Origin: Pseudomonas fluorescens
Lineage (GTDB): Bacteria > Pseudomonadota > Gammaproteobacteria > Pseudomonadales > Pseudomonadaceae
DNA length: 64,000 bases
Reading direction: 5' to 3'
Assembly (NCBI RefSeq): GCF_001623525.1
Contig: NZ_CP015225.1
Span: 3,968,001 to 4,032,000 of the forward strand
In this document: in pieces, positions 1-11,269 of the stretch
Layout: each line of letters starts with the position of its first letter
Numbering within the stretch: the first letter of the stretch is position 1
The notes under the pieces: generated by a model
What the model saw: only the letters and a program-made list of their open reading frames with translations
Told to the model about the DNA's origin: nothing
The model's database searches: none
Position numbers and translations under genes: made by a program

Positions 1-3000
1 CTTCTGGTTCGCTTTGATTTATTACTTTGGGATTCGTCTCTAGAACATTCCTTTCAACCAGCGTACCCGTCTCTGAATCAGTCAGCGCACCGATTGCATT
101 GGGATTTTTAGAGACAGTCGCTTTCGCATCCGAAACCAGTACCGACGCCCCGCTCCCATCAAGGTACTTCCCAGCGCCCTTGAGCAACGCTATTTCCATC
201 GCCGCCTTAGCGGCTTCGGTCCCATAGTCGCGGAGTGGGTTTACATCTCCAGGGTAGGTTGCGCTGTTGAAGGACGCGAGTACCTTGCTTCCTTGCGTGT
301 AATCGTAAGGAGCAAACAGCTGCCCTGTGGCCTGCCACCCATCAACAAACGATGCCGCGCCGCCCAAACCGGAGAGCGCAGGTATAGCGCATCCGGCTCC
401 AGTGACACAAGCAGGCGTGGAGAGTATCGCGCCGCCGAATCCTGCCGCGGCGCCTATCGCGCCGAGTACCGCGCGGCTCGCCTGGGATGACTGTCTGAGC
501 TCCTTATCGTTAAGCAGCAAATCATCGTTGGCTTGGTCCCATTTCGAATATTCGTCATAGGCACCGGTAGCAATCAGCGCACTTTGAGCACCAGTGAACC
601 CCTTTCCATCCGCTTCAAGCGCTTTAACAACTTGGTAGTTTGGATCATCCACAGGTACCGAAGCAGAGCAATGAACCAAAGCACACGCAGCCGCTTTCAG
701 CTCATAAGCTTTTTCAGGCGTTTCCTTTTGTAATTTCTCAAGTGCAACTGTCTCTTTCTGGTGAAGCTGACGGTTGTATTCGTCAGCCATCAACGCGACC
801 CAAGAAGCTTTCTCGACATCGCCACCAGCAAGACCGGCTGCCGTCAAACCGACAACCTGAGAGACCGCTTGTCGTAGCTCGGGCTGTGTATCGAAAATGG
901 AATTAAGCTCCCCAGCCATGGCTTGGCTGGCACCCGCCGCAATGGCGCCGGTCTTGAAGTCACCACCGGTAGCACTGGAAATCGCCCCCCCTGCCAACGC
1001 GTGCATGGCAGTACGAGCGACGCCGCCTTCGGCCCACATGGCCATGCCTGTGGTATCACCCGCATTCTTCGCGGCCTGCCAATGGTCTTGCGCATAACCA
1101 CCGACAAAATTGAACGTTGTAGCTGCCGCGACGGTACCCGCCTGATAGACCAGCCCATCAGTGATGTTCTGGCCGAAGCTTCCTCCATTGATGGCGGTTT
1201 TGATGACTCCTCCCGCAACACCCTGAGCCCCGGCATGCAGCGCAAAACCACCTAATCCTTGAAGAGTATTTAAATCAAAACCCCTTGTGAGGTTATTAAA
1301 CGGCACGGTATTGCCGCCAAGCGCGGGATCGATGACGCCCTTGGTAAAACCAGCCGTGATCCCGGCGATTACATAGCCTTTCAGACTCTCTGATGAAAAG
1401 ACGTCTTTGAAGGTCGCGCCCAAATCACCCTTGTTGTTGATCGTGCTGACCGCCGTTTGCGCGACTGCTGCCGAAAAACTCGCCGTTGCGGCAGCCGACG
1501 CAGCAGCGCCTACAGTCGCAGCCGTGGCAGCGGACGCACCTGCCGCCGCAGCCGCCCCAGACGCTGCGGTGCCAGCACTAGCGCCAACTGTAGCTGCGGT
1601 TCCAGTACCAGCGGTCAACACCGTGACGATGATAATGATCGCCAACATCGCGCCCTGTCCCAGACTCGAGTGGCTGTATTTAAATGACTCGTGAGTTTCC
1701 TTGATCAACCGCCAATCCACATCCCCTCGCTGCTCGGCCTCCTTGAGCCAGGCTAACTTCGGATCGGCCTTGACCATGACATCAATGGTTTGGCTAACGG
1801 TTTTCTGGTTGATGTGTTTGATATCGATGTTCAAGCCATCGGCAGCTTTGATGGCCAAGTTCCCCTGAGCCTGCAATTGGCTCTGAATCAAGGTTTCGTC
1901 GGTGTGGCCTTTGCCCTTCATCGAGTTCCAAGCCAGACTGGAACTGCTCTTTGTATGGCTTTCCTGGCTCAGATCCTTAACACCCTCGAAGGTAATCGAG
2001 CCGCCGCTTTGCAACGTCAGGTCACCACCACTGTTCAGCTTGGCCGCCTGGTAACGCTGGTCACTCCCACTGAGCAAAGTCAAATCACCACCCGTGATGA
2101 TCTGGCTGCCCACATGCGTAACCTTGGTCACCTCATCCCGCTGTGTCTTCTTACTCCCCCAACCACCCTTCTTCTTCATGTCATACAGCGAATAGTCGCT
2201 GTTCTGCGCAGCCAGCAGCTCAAGCTTGCCACCCGCCACGAAATAGGCCTCGTTTGCAGCGCTGACCTTGCTGGCGATCATCGCCAAATCCTGCCCCGCA
2301 CTCATTACAACGTTGCGCCCCGCATTAACCGTCGAGGACACCTGACTGACGTGATCCTCCTGGCTAGTCACCTTCTTGCTCTTACCGTACGAGTGCTGCT
2401 CATCCGCTGCTGAGGCGAAGGTCAGATTTTCCTCGGCAGCCATGGCAACGTCGCGCTTGGCATCGATGTGACTGCCGACAACGGTGAGGTTGCGACCTGC
2501 GTTGACGATCACGTCGCGGCCGCTGTCGAGACTGGAGCCGTATTGCTTGATGTCTTGGTCGCGATGCCGACCGCGTGTGCCGCTGTTGATGCGTTCGGCG
2601 GCGATGAGATTGACGTCGCGTGTGGCATTGAGGGCGGTGTCGGCGCCGCTTTTCAGCACGCCGCCGACACTATTGATGTCACGTCCTGCGCTGATGGTCA
2701 GGTTGTTGGCCGCTTCGATACGGGCGGCGCTGTCGATGAAGTCGGCGCGTTCAGTACGGTAGCCGCTGCTGCTTTCGTGGGTGGTAACAGTTCGCTCGTT
2801 AGTCACGTCGCCAGTCAAAGCCACAACACTGACATCCCGCCCAGCAATAACCCCACCCGCCCTGTTAGTCAGGTTATTACTCGCCAACGCATCCAACCGC
2901 CCCCCGCCTCCATCAACCCACTGTTGACCAAGCTGTCGCCTGCCGTCGCCCTCAGGTTGCTGGACGCACGCAAGGTGCCCGCATTGTTCAGGTTTTTACC

Positions 3001-6000
3001 CGCGATCAGGCTGACGTCGGCGCCTTGGATCAGCGCGCCATTGGCCGCGAGGCGGTTGTTGGCCTGGGCCAGGTAGAGCACCGGCACCAGCACCTGCTCG
3101 TTGTTCACCGTCCGGGTTTCCATCCAGACGATGTCGTGGGTCAGGGCCGCGACTTGTTCGGCGGTGAGGCTGACGCCCAGGGACAGGTTCAGCGCGTCCT
3201 TGCTGGCGATGGCGTTGTTCATCAGGTATTTGAACATGCCGTCGTCGGAGGTCTGGCCGTCGAGGAAGCGTTGGCCGGTGCGGGCGATCACGGCTTGTTG
3301 GATCAGGCGTTGTTCGTAGAAGCCGTCACCCAGGCGCTTGGCGGCGACGTCGGGGTCGTAGCCGAGGTTCGTCAGCAGGTAGTCCGAGCTCATGAAGCGG
3401 CGCATGTCGGTCAGCGCCGGGTTGGTCTCGATCAGGTATTTTTGCGGGTTGGTCCGGAACGAGCTGTCGGGCAGGCCGCGCACCTGGGTCAACCCTGAGC
3501 CTTGGGTCGGCGTGGTCGAGGCGTCGCCGCTCATGCGGAACAGGCCGTTTTGCCCGGTTGGCAAGTCAAAGCCCGGCAAGGCCAGCGGATCGACCTGTTG
3601 CTGGGTCAGGCTGGGGGGCAGTTGCCGATTGACGCTGACGCGGGTCGAGAAGGCGTTGTCGGCCTGGGTGTCGGTACGCGGGCCGGCACCGACGTAGTTG
3701 TAGCCGCCACGCACGACGCTGTTGTCGGTGTTGCCCGAGGTGCGGACATCGACTGCGCCGCCGGCCTGGATAATCGCGGCATAGGTCTGGTTGTCGGTGG
3801 TGGCGGTCTGCGAGCCAAGCGCGGGGATTTCGCGCTCGGTCATGCCGATGAAGCGGCTCATCGCTGCCTCGAGGCCACCCAGGTCATTGGCGTTGTAGCC
3901 TGGGCTCTGCAACCAGTACTTGTTGGTGAAGTCATTGGCGGCGGCGCGCCAGCCTCCCGGGCTGCGCGTGCGCTCGGACATGAAGGTGCGCGAGGTTTCG
4001 ATCTCGCCGGTCTCGATGCCAATGTTATTCAAGCTGACGAGGTTGGCGGTCAATGCGCCGCCGACACCGATGCTGCTGCTCTGGTTGGTCAGGGTGTCGC
4101 CCTGGATGTCCAGGTTGCCGCCGGTGGTGATGCTGGAGGCGGAGCTGGCTGCAGTGACTTCGAACTTGTCGCGCTGGATGATCTGCCAGACGTGGTTTTC
4201 CTTGCCACCGCTGCAGTCGCCGGCGTTAACCCCTTCGATACAGGCCACTTCCCTGATCGAGGCGGTGTAGATGCCGGCGTCGTGGGTGGTCAAGACCTCA
4301 CGGACGTTGTCGACGGTGTTGGCCGCCAGGCGCATGTTGCCGTCGCTCTGCAGCGTGCCGGAGCTGTTGAGGATGCGGCTGGCACGTGTGCCGAGGCCAT
4401 CGCGATCGATGCTCAGATCACCGAGGCTGTAGATATCGGCATAGCGGTTGGTCAGGCTATTGACGCGCAGGCTGGTATTGCCGCTGCTGAAAATCAACCC
4501 GTGCTCGTTGAGCAGGTCGCCGGTCGATACGCCGAGCGCGCCAGCACTGCCGAGGGCGCCGTAGTTGTTGAGCGTGGCGGCAGTGACGTTCATGTCCGCC
4601 GCCGAGGTCAGGCGACCGTAGCTGTTGAGGACACCATCGACCACGAGGCTTGTGCTGCCGCCGCCGGCGATGCTGCCGTTTTGCTCCAGGTTGATCAGCG
4701 CGGCCTTGAGGCCCAAGGTGCCGAGACTGCTCAAGCGGCCGTTGCCTGCGTAGGCGCCGGTCAGTTGCAGGTCGATCGCCCCATCGCTGCCGATCAGGCC
4801 ATCGACGCGCCAGTTGCTGCCACGGCCTTCCATGCTGTTGGCGCTGAGCAACTGGCCGGTGGCCGTCTGGGTCAACTGATCGACATGAACCACCAGGTGC
4901 CCGGCCTGGATCGCGGTGCTGTTGGTCCAGCGGTCGGCCGTCACCGTCAGGTTGCCGTAGGTCACCAGTTGCCCACCCGCCTGGCCCAGGTTGGCCTGGC
5001 TGATGCCAAACAGTCCCAGGCCGGTGTGCAGCAGCTTGCCACCCACGTTCTGGACACTGCCGGTGTCGAAGCCCACATCTTGACTGGCGGTTTCGAGGGT
5101 GCCGTCGCTGTTATCGAACAGACCTCCGATGCTGAACGCCGTGGTGCTGTTCTTGCCCAGGGTGCGCAGTTGGCCTTTCTGGTTACTCAGGCTGGCGGCA
5201 AGAATATCCAGGCTGTCCTGGCTTTCGATGATGCCCGCGTTGTTGTTCAGCGCGCCCGAAAGGTCAAAGTCGATGCGACTGGCGCTGACCTGCCCGTCGC
5301 CGCGGTTGTCCATGCCCCGGCCAATGACCTGGACCTTGCCGGTGGCATACATCCCGCCGCTGCGATTGTCGATATCCGCGCCCGCGTTGCTGATCACGAT
5401 ATCGCCCGCTTGCGCGGCCAGGCGCCCGCCGTCGTTGAACAGCCCGGCCAAGGCTTGGATATTCAGTCCTTGGGCCTGGATCGTGCCGCTCCGACGGCTC
5501 ACGTCATAACCGTTTTTCAGCACACCCGTGGCCCGCGCCTCCAGTGCCGCCTTGACGCTGGACAGCACACCGCCGCGGTTGTCCAGATTGGTCGCGAAGA
5601 CACTCAGCTTGGCGTCCTGGGCGATGATGCTACCGCCCTGGTTGTCGATATCGCCCGCGACATCCACGGTCACCAGGCCCTTGCCTTGCAGCGTGCCCTT
5701 GGCGTTGTCCAGGCTGGCGGCCTTGAGTTCGACGTCGGCACTGCGGCTGGCGATCAGGCCTTGGTCGGCGTTGTTGACCTTGCCGCTCGCCGTGACCAGC
5801 AGCTTGCCATTGGCGGCGACGGTGCCTTTGCTACGGTTGTCCAGGCTGTCGGTGCGCACGGTCACGATGCCTTGGCTGGACAGCTCACCACCCTGGTTGT
5901 TGATCGCGCCCGCGTTGGTGATGTCGAGGGTCTTGCCGGCCATGACCAGGCCGGTCAAGTTATCCAGGCTGCCGAGGATCAGGGTCGCGCTGTTCAGGCT

Positions 6001-7452
6001 GGATAATTCACCGGCATTGTTTTCCAGATGGCCCAGGTTGGCCGTCAGAAGGCCCTGGCTATTGATCAGGCCGCCCTGGCTGTTCAGAACTTGATCGGCG
6101 GTCAGATGCAGTTCGGTGTTGCCGAGGATGCGGCCTTTGTTGCGGTTATCCACAGCGTTGCCGGTGACGGTGGTCTTGCGCTGGCCGCTGAGGGTGCCGC
6201 CCTGGTTGTTCAGCGCAGTGCTGGTCGTGACGTTCAGGTCGCGACTGGCAATGACGGTTTTGCCGCCGTTGTTCAGTTGCTTGGCCGTGAGGGTGACATC
6301 GCCCGTGGTATTGCGGCTGTTATCGGCATTGACGCCGGCTTCGATGATGCCGTTGTTGCTCAGCGTGCCGCCACTGTCGAGGTGAATGCTGTCGCGCGCC
6401 ACCAGGTTGTTCTGGCTGGTCAGGTCGCCCTGGGTCTTCACGTCCAGGCGGCTACCGGCGTACACCTGCCCCTGGGTTTCCAGACTTTTGGCCTTGATGT
6501 CGATGGCACCGGCAGCAGCCGTCTGCGCCAGGCTCAAATGCCCATTGGCATCCAGCTGAATATCCCCGCCACTGGCAACCATCTTGCCGTCCAGCTTCAC
6601 CCCGACTCCGGCCTCGGTGCCCACCAGTTTGATCGCGCCGGCGTACATCCCACCCAACGCCGAGGAGTCGATGGCCAATTCGGGTTTGGCACTGCCGTCG
6701 TCGGCCCGGGCAGTGGCGTTGAGAGTATTGGCATTAACGTCATTGCGCCCGGCCACGATGGTCAGGTTCTTCGCCTGAATCTCGGCATTGATCTTGGCGC
6801 TGCGGGTGATGATTTCGAAGCGGTCGACGTTGTTCGCGTTCAAGCCCGCGCCTTCGATGGCGACGCTGCCCTGGTCCACCTGATAGCGGCTCACCTGGCC
6901 GTTTTCGATGATCGGCTTGCCGGTGGTCAGGGTCGCCTTTGGGGTATTGATGAAACCGCAGCCGTTACAGCTGATGCCGTAGGGGTTGGCGACGATGACG
7001 TGGGCCGACTGCCCTGCCACTTCGGTGTAGCCGCGCAGTTGGCTCGGGTTGCCGCCGTTGACTTCGTTGAGGATGGTGGTGGCGGCCGTGCCCTGGAGGT
7101 TCGGGTTGCCGAGGATGATCCCGCCCAGTTGCGTGGCCTGGGCCGGGTTGGTGGCGTTGTTGAGGATTACGCCGTTGCTGCCGACGTTGTAGTCCTTGAA
7201 CCGGTTGTGGGACAGACCGCTGCCATTGGGCTTGGCGATGTTGACGATGGGCACGCCATTGCCCGCCTGACCGAGGCTGGTGCCCGGCGCGCTGACCACG
7301 ATCCCATCGGCCTGGGCCCACATCGGCTGCCAGAACATGACGTTGGCCAACAGGAACGCCAGGCCGCGTTTGGGCATGCCCCAGAAGGCGTCGCGGTTTT
7401 GCAGGGCAGCAGAAGGCTGGCGGGCCAGGAAGGCGTGTTGGCGGTCGTCCAT
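1..7452 (-). pseudogene. FhaB/CdiA-type two-partner-secretion exoprotein, frameshifted, C-terminus outside window
   Basis: Large secreted adhesin or contact-dependent-inhibition type exoprotein. Residues 1-45 form a long signal region. A TPS secretion domain follows with the family motifs NPNL (residues 116-119) and NPYGI (156-160), then hundreds of residues of degenerate ~20-residue filamentous-haemagglutinin repeats. The first frame runs 7452 to 2869 (1527 aa) and ends in an aberrant tail just after a C6 run at 2900-2905 (G6 on the coding strand). Adding one G restores a frame (codons 2899-2897 downward) that I read open to base 2. It contains more repeats, an Ala/Gly-rich stretch near 1400-1680 resembling the DUF637 haemagglutinin domain, and a pretoxin-like region. 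The toxin or terminal domain and any immunity gene lie beyond base 1. The gene starts 24 bp after the TpsB stop. The frameshift may be real, phase-variable or a sequencing error. Confidence 0.85.
2900..2905 (-). other. Homopolymer C6 (G6 on coding strand) at the exoprotein frame break
   Basis: The N-terminal frame reads ...LMEAGGG then a short nonsense tail to a stop at 2869. The frame that continues with RLDALASNNLTNRAGG, typical of the repeats, starts immediately downstream of this run. A run of seven, or of four, would join the two frames. Confidence 0.8.
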
Positions 7453-7476
7453 GATCAGGTCTCGTTGCAGCAGAAA

Positions 7477-9183
7477 TTAAATGGATACATCCACGCGGAA
7501 GTAGATCGGCGCTTCGCGCTCGGGCAGGGCATCCGGACGTTCCAGGGAGTGGGCGAAGGTGACGCTGGCGTTCAGGTGCTCACCGCGGGCGAACAGCTCC
7601 AGCGAGTTGCTCGACATGCGCCCATGCTGATCACCGTTGTAGCGATCGCCACGAATCACACCCTGGTCATAACCGAGGCTGGTGCCATATTCGGCGAACA
7701 CCGGGCGCAGCCATTCCACGGTCACCGGACGGCTCCAGCGCAGGTCGTTGCGCCAGTAGCCGCCGCTGTCGCCGGACAATGTCTGGTCCTTGTAGCCACG
7801 AATCGACGACAGGCCGCCCAGGCTCATGCGCTGGGGGCTGAACAGCACGTCTTCGCTGCGCTGGCCGGTCATCAGGCTGCTGAAGCTGAAGGACTCGCCG
7901 CCCAGCATGAAGGGCTGCAAATAGCTGAGGGTCGCGGTGTATTTGCGGTAGCGCGCATCCGGCAACCCCGGCCCCGGTTCATGATCGCCCTGGGCATCGA
8001 GAGCACCGATACCTTGTTGCAGGCCCAGGTCGAGGTTGACGAAGGCATTGCCGATCCGCCGGCCATGGTTGATGCCGAACTGCGCCTCGCTGATGCGATT
8101 GCTGCTTTCGGCAAGCTTGCTGTCTTCGATGAAGTTGTTGGTGCGCAGGTACGAAAGGCCGGTGTTGAGTGAGGTCTTGCTCACCGCGTCACGATGGACC
8201 ACCCGCTCCAGGCGCACCTGATGGTTCTGGCTGTCGCCGCTCTGCTTGAAATTGAAGCCGTTGGCCTGGCCCACGGCGCGGTATTCGCTTTGGCTGTAGG
8301 TGTAGCTCAGGTTCCACCAGCCAAACGGCAGGTTGTAATAGAGCATGCCATTGCGTGAGGTTTTCTGATGGTCGCTGACGGCATCGTGGCCGCCGCGCAA
8401 GGCCAGTTGGTCAGCCAGGCCCAAGGGGCTGTCCCAGTCCAGGGAGGCGCCCCATTGCTGCTCGCCGGTGCTTTTCTGCCCTTCGTTATGCCGTGACAGG
8501 CCGGCGCGCCAAGGCTTTTGCGGGGTGTTATTGACCCGCACTTCGCTGCCGCCGATGTTCTGCCCCGGCGTCAGTTCCATTTGTGCACGGTTGGACGGCA
8601 AACGGTTCATCTGATCGACCATCTGCTCCATCTCACGCAGGTTGAGCAGTTCGCCGGTTTTGCCGGGAAACGCCATCGCCAACTCACGGTCCGACAACTG
8701 GCTGTTCTCGGCACCTTTCAAGCCTTCCAGGCGGCCCTCGACGACCAGCACTTGCAGGTGACCGCTGGACAGGTCCTGTTGCGGCAAGTAGGCGCGACTG
8801 GTGACCAGGCCTTTGTCGAGATAATGGTCAGTAATGACTTTGAGCAGCTCGTTAAGCTGCGGCACGCCCAGGCATTGGCCGATGTAAGGTTTGAGCAGGC
8901 GTTCGCGCTCCGCATCGGACAGAGCATCGGCGCCCTTGAGCTCGATGGTCTTGATCGGGAAGCAACGGGTATCGACAGGGGCCGTCGGCTGAGTCGGCTT
9001 CGCCTCCTTGCCGGGCAGGTCCTTGAGTTCTTCCAGGCGCCGGCGCTGCTCTTCGAGCAGGCGATCCTGACGTTCACGGATCAGGTCCGTGTCACCGGGG
9101 GTTGGCGCGGCGACGGCAATGTTCATCGCTAGAAAACACAGCGACGCAACGACTAGCCTCGTCCCTAAGGCGAATACGGACAT
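7477..9183 (-). CDS. TpsB-type (FhaC/ShlB) outer-membrane transporter
   Basis: Outer-membrane pore that recognises the TPS domain of the adjacent exoprotein and moves it to the cell surface, as in FhaC/FhaB and ShlB/ShlA pairs. The 568-residue protein has a signal peptide (about residues 1-25, ending AVAA) and a charged linker rich in Arg/Glu. A ShlB-type POTRA region follows (around CFPIKTIELKGADAL and the next ~150 residues), then a 16-strand-type barrel carrying the conserved L6-loop motif SSIRGYKD. It ends in an aromatic-poor DVSI rather than a classic Phe. I chose the ATG at 9183, which has GAGGGATCGAAC ahead of it and gives a clean signal peptide. The frame is open 34 codons further upstream. 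It forms a two-gene operon with the exoprotein. Confidence 0.93.
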   Translation of the reverse strand: MSVFALGTRLVVASLCFLAMNIAVAAPTPGDTDLIRERQDRLLEEQRRRLEELKDLPGKEAKPTQPTAPVDTRCFPIKTIELKGADALSDAERERLLKPYIGQCLGVPQLNELLKVITDHYLDKGLVTSRAYLPQQDLSSGHLQVLVVEGRLEGLKGAENSQLSDRELAMAFPGKTGELLNLREMEQMVDQMNRLPSNRAQMELTPGQNIGGSEVRVNNTPQKPWRAGLSRHNEGQKSTGEQQWGASLDWDSPLGLADQLALRGGHDAVSDHQKTSRNGMLYYNLPFGWWNLSYTYSQSEYRAVGQANGFNFKQSGDSQNHQVRLERVVHRDAVSKTSLNTGLSYLRTNNFIEDSKLAESSNRISEAQFGINHGRRIGNAFVNLDLGLQQGIGALDAQGDHEPGPGLPDARYRKYTATLSYLQPFMLGGESFSFSSLMTGQRSEDVLFSPQRMSLGGLSSIRGYKDQTLSGDSGGYWRNDLRWSRPVTVEWLRPVFAEYGTSLGYDQGVIRGDRYNGDQHGRMSSNSLELFARGEHLNASVTFAHSLERPDALPEREAPIYFRVDVSI

Positions 9184-9287
9184 GTTCGATCCCTCGATAC
9201 AGAAATGACAGCAGGCATGCACAGCAATGCGCGCACACCAGACCCTGCATATCGCTTTCGGTTCAAGAGAGCGGGAATTTTCCACTC

Positions 9288-9318
9288 AAAAAAGAGACGC
9301 GTCTCACAGGACGCGTCT
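9288..9318 (-). terminator. Rho-independent terminator after the pip1 hydrolase gene
   Basis: Perfect 9-bp arms AGACGCGTC and GACGCGTCT with a 6-nt loop, followed on the minus strand by C and six T (plus-strand A run 9288-9293). It lies 40 bp past the stop at 9359 and separates the hydrolase from the TpsB gene. Confidence 0.85.
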
Positions 9319-9358
9319 GAAAACACAACAAAAACGACTGCTCGGATTGCGCAGACGC

Positions 9359-10258
9359 CTACAAACACTCATCCAGGAAACTCACCACGGTTCCCATGCA
9401 AGCCATCCGCTCCTCGATATGGGGCATATGGCTGGAGTGTTCGAACAACGCCCAGCGAATGTCGGGCACATGATCCACATAGGGTTTGACCACCAACGGC
9501 GTCGCTTCATCGTATCGGCCTGAAATCAGCAGGGTCGGCACGCTGATCCGAGGCAAGCGATCGGTGATGGACCAGTCCTTCATGCTGCCGATCACATGGA
9601 ATTCGGTGGGACCATTCATGGCGTGATAAACGGTAGGATCGGCATCGATCTGGGCAAAGGTACGGGCGACGTCATCGGGCCAGGGCGTGATACGGCAGAC
9701 ATGACGGTCGTAGAAAACCCGAGCGGCCTCAAAATACTCGGTAGACGTCAAGGTTCCAGCCCGCTCGTGCTTGAGCAGTGTTTGCTGCACCTCAATGGGT
9801 AGAAGCTGGCGCAAGCGATTGACTTCAAGGAGCCAGGTGGACATATCCGCCGGGGAGTTGGCGATAATCAACGCGCGCAAGCCCGCGGGCTGGAGCACCG
9901 CATGTTCGCTGGCCAACATGCCGCCCCAGGATTGCCCCAACAGTGCATAGTTGTCGCCAATGCCCAGATAATCCAGCAGGTTCGCCAACTCATCGAGAAA
10001 GAGCGCCACGTTCCAGAACGAGGGGTCTTTCTCCGGAAGATGGGTAGAACGCCCATTGCCCAGTTGGTCGTAATGAATCACCGGATAGCCACTGTTGGCA
10101 ATATCCTTGAAGGCATCGACATAATCGTGTGTACAGCCCGGGCCGCCATGCAGGATCAGCAGCGGCGTACGGCCGCTGCTGAAATCGCCAGTGATGCGAT
10201 ACCAGGTCTGATACGGACCAAAAGGCGCAAAGCCTTCGTGCGTTACGGGAAGATCCAT
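9359..10258 (-). CDS. Proline iminopeptidase-like alpha/beta hydrolase (pip1)
   Basis: Alpha/beta-hydrolase of the proline iminopeptidase / L-amino-acid amidase family, which releases N-terminal Pro or amino acids from small peptides or amides. From the chosen start (299 aa) the oxyanion motif HGGPG is at 37-41, the nucleophile elbow GQSWGG puts Ser at 110, and the triad is completed by Asp250 (RYDE) and His277 (SSHMP). The ATG at 10258 has AGGGAG 9 nt upstream and is preferred to a start 11 codons earlier. It lies directly downstream of the LuxR-type regulator, 90 bp away and co-directional. A second hydrolase of the same family flanks the regulator on the other side. This layout is the hallmark of plant-responsive LuxR-solo loci, so the substrate may be a plant-derived conjugate rather than a peptide. 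Confidence 0.88.
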   Translation of the reverse strand: MDLPVTHEGFAPFGPYQTWYRITGDFSSGRTPLLILHGGPGCTHDYVDAFKDIANSGYPVIHYDQLGNGRSTHLPEKDPSFWNVALFLDELANLLDYLGIGDNYALLGQSWGGMLASEHAVLQPAGLRALIIANSPADMSTWLLEVNRLRQLLPIEVQQTLLKHERAGTLTSTEYFEAARVFYDRHVCRITPWPDDVARTFAQIDADPTVYHAMNGPTEFHVIGSMKDWSITDRLPRISVPTLLISGRYDEATPLVVKPYVDHVPDIRWALFEHSSHMPHIEERMACMGTVVSFLDECL

Positions 10259-10348
10259 TTCGTGCCGCTCCCTAGAAAACCTGCCGCACACGATACCGGG
10301 GACTGGCTGGCGGAATAACTAGAGAAACAGATAGGTTTTTGCCCGATT

Positions 10349-11110
10349 TCAGCTATCGAGCAACCGATAATGCACCGCCCTGACCACGGCTTGGACCCGA
10401 TTCCTGGCGCCGAGCTTGTGCATGGCAGAAGTCAGGTGGAGGGTGATGGTGGCCAAGGAGCGATTCAGTTGCCTGGCGATGTCCGCCGCCGTCAACCCGT
10501 CAGCGGCTAACCTCAAGCACTCACGCTCTCGTTTGGTCAGGCGAACCGGGCATGCGCGGGCTTCCTTGCCGAGCAGCGGAAAAGCCGCCTCTTGCAGGGC
10601 ATGGGAAATCAGGCTGAAGTCGCCCAGCGTTTGCCGGACATCCTGCAGGGTGCTCCCCTTCGTATCGGCGCGCAGCCCGGTCAATGTCGCAAAGCCGCCT
10701 TTGGGCAAATGCATCGGCACCGTCACGCCGCAGGTCATGCGCGAATCCTGCAGGTAGCTCACGACCGGTGCATGACTCTGGCCGATGAACGGCTGCAGCA
10801 CCGTGTCGGCCTCCGGTCGATAGGACCAGACAAAAGGAGAAATGGCATTGATTGCCAGATGCTGGACGGGGTCGATCTGGTAATAACCTTCTTCACACCA
10901 GAGCGAGTGCCAATCACGGGGGGTATTGCGCAACTTCAGCACAGTCGGGGTGATCAGTGCCCCATCATGATCCAGCGGCACCGGACTGTAGTCGTACACC
11001 AAGGCTTCAAAGCCTAGCGCCTGGACCATCCCCAGGGTGTTATCCATCTGTTCGTCCAGGCTCCTGCCAGACAAAAGACGGGTATTGAAGTCAGACAGCT
11101 TGGCCTGCAT
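10349..11110 (-). CDS. pipR: LuxR-solo transcriptional regulator, PipR/OryR-type plant-signal sensor
   Basis: Transcription factor with an N-terminal autoinducer-binding domain (about residues 10-165) and a LuxR HTH domain (191-253). Numbering from the ATG at 11110, the residues equivalent to TraR W57, D70, P71 and W85 are W67, D80, P81 and W95, but the position of Y61 is Trp71. A Trp here is characteristic of plant-associated LuxR solos that do not answer to acyl-homoserine lactones. In the best-studied members W57 is also replaced by Met, whereas here Trp is kept. GGGAG 8 nt upstream supports 11110; a GTG 18 codons earlier is also open. No luxI synthase is seen nearby. Flanking pip genes and the peptide ABC importer match the Pseudomonas PipR context, so control of both arms is likely. 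The symbol is given by context. Confidence 0.82.
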   Translation of the reverse strand: MQAKLSDFNTRLLSGRSLDEQMDNTLGMVQALGFEALVYDYSPVPLDHDGALITPTVLKLRNTPRDWHSLWCEEGYYQIDPVQHLAINAISPFVWSYRPEADTVLQPFIGQSHAPVVSYLQDSRMTCGVTVPMHLPKGGFATLTGLRADTKGSTLQDVRQTLGDFSLISHALQEAAFPLLGKEARACPVRLTKRERECLRLAADGLTAADIARQLNRSLATITLHLTSAMHKLGARNRVQAVVRAVHYRLLDS

Positions 11111-11191
11111 CCATTCAGCTCCCGTATTAATTTCAATCCTGAAATCGTGCAAGTAGAATGCCACGCCTGAGCGAGGGAATGCCAGATCAAA

Positions 11192-11216
11192 CCTATAAGA
11201 ATTGCTAGCTTATGGG
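11192..11216. promoter_or_regulatory. Lux-box-like inverted repeat between pipR and pip2
   Basis: Imperfect inverted repeat with arms CCTATAAG and CTTATGGG (7 of 8 positions pair) separated by 9 nt, in the 159-bp divergent gap. The size and position fit a LuxR-family operator for the pip2-ABC operon, upstream of its start at 11270. Confidence 0.5.
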
Positions 11217-11269
11217 CGCGTAGCTTCCTCGGTAAGGTTTAGCCAAAGCGGCACCTGAGCAGGAGAGCA

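Noticed and set aside
3502..8172. Two very long plus-strand open frames (834 and 714 codons) opposite the exoprotein and TpsB genes
   Set aside because: They are antisense frames of repeat-rich, high-G+C DNA. Their products are low-complexity Ala/Gly/Val/Asp with no domain, no ribosome site and no break from the codon phase of the real genes.
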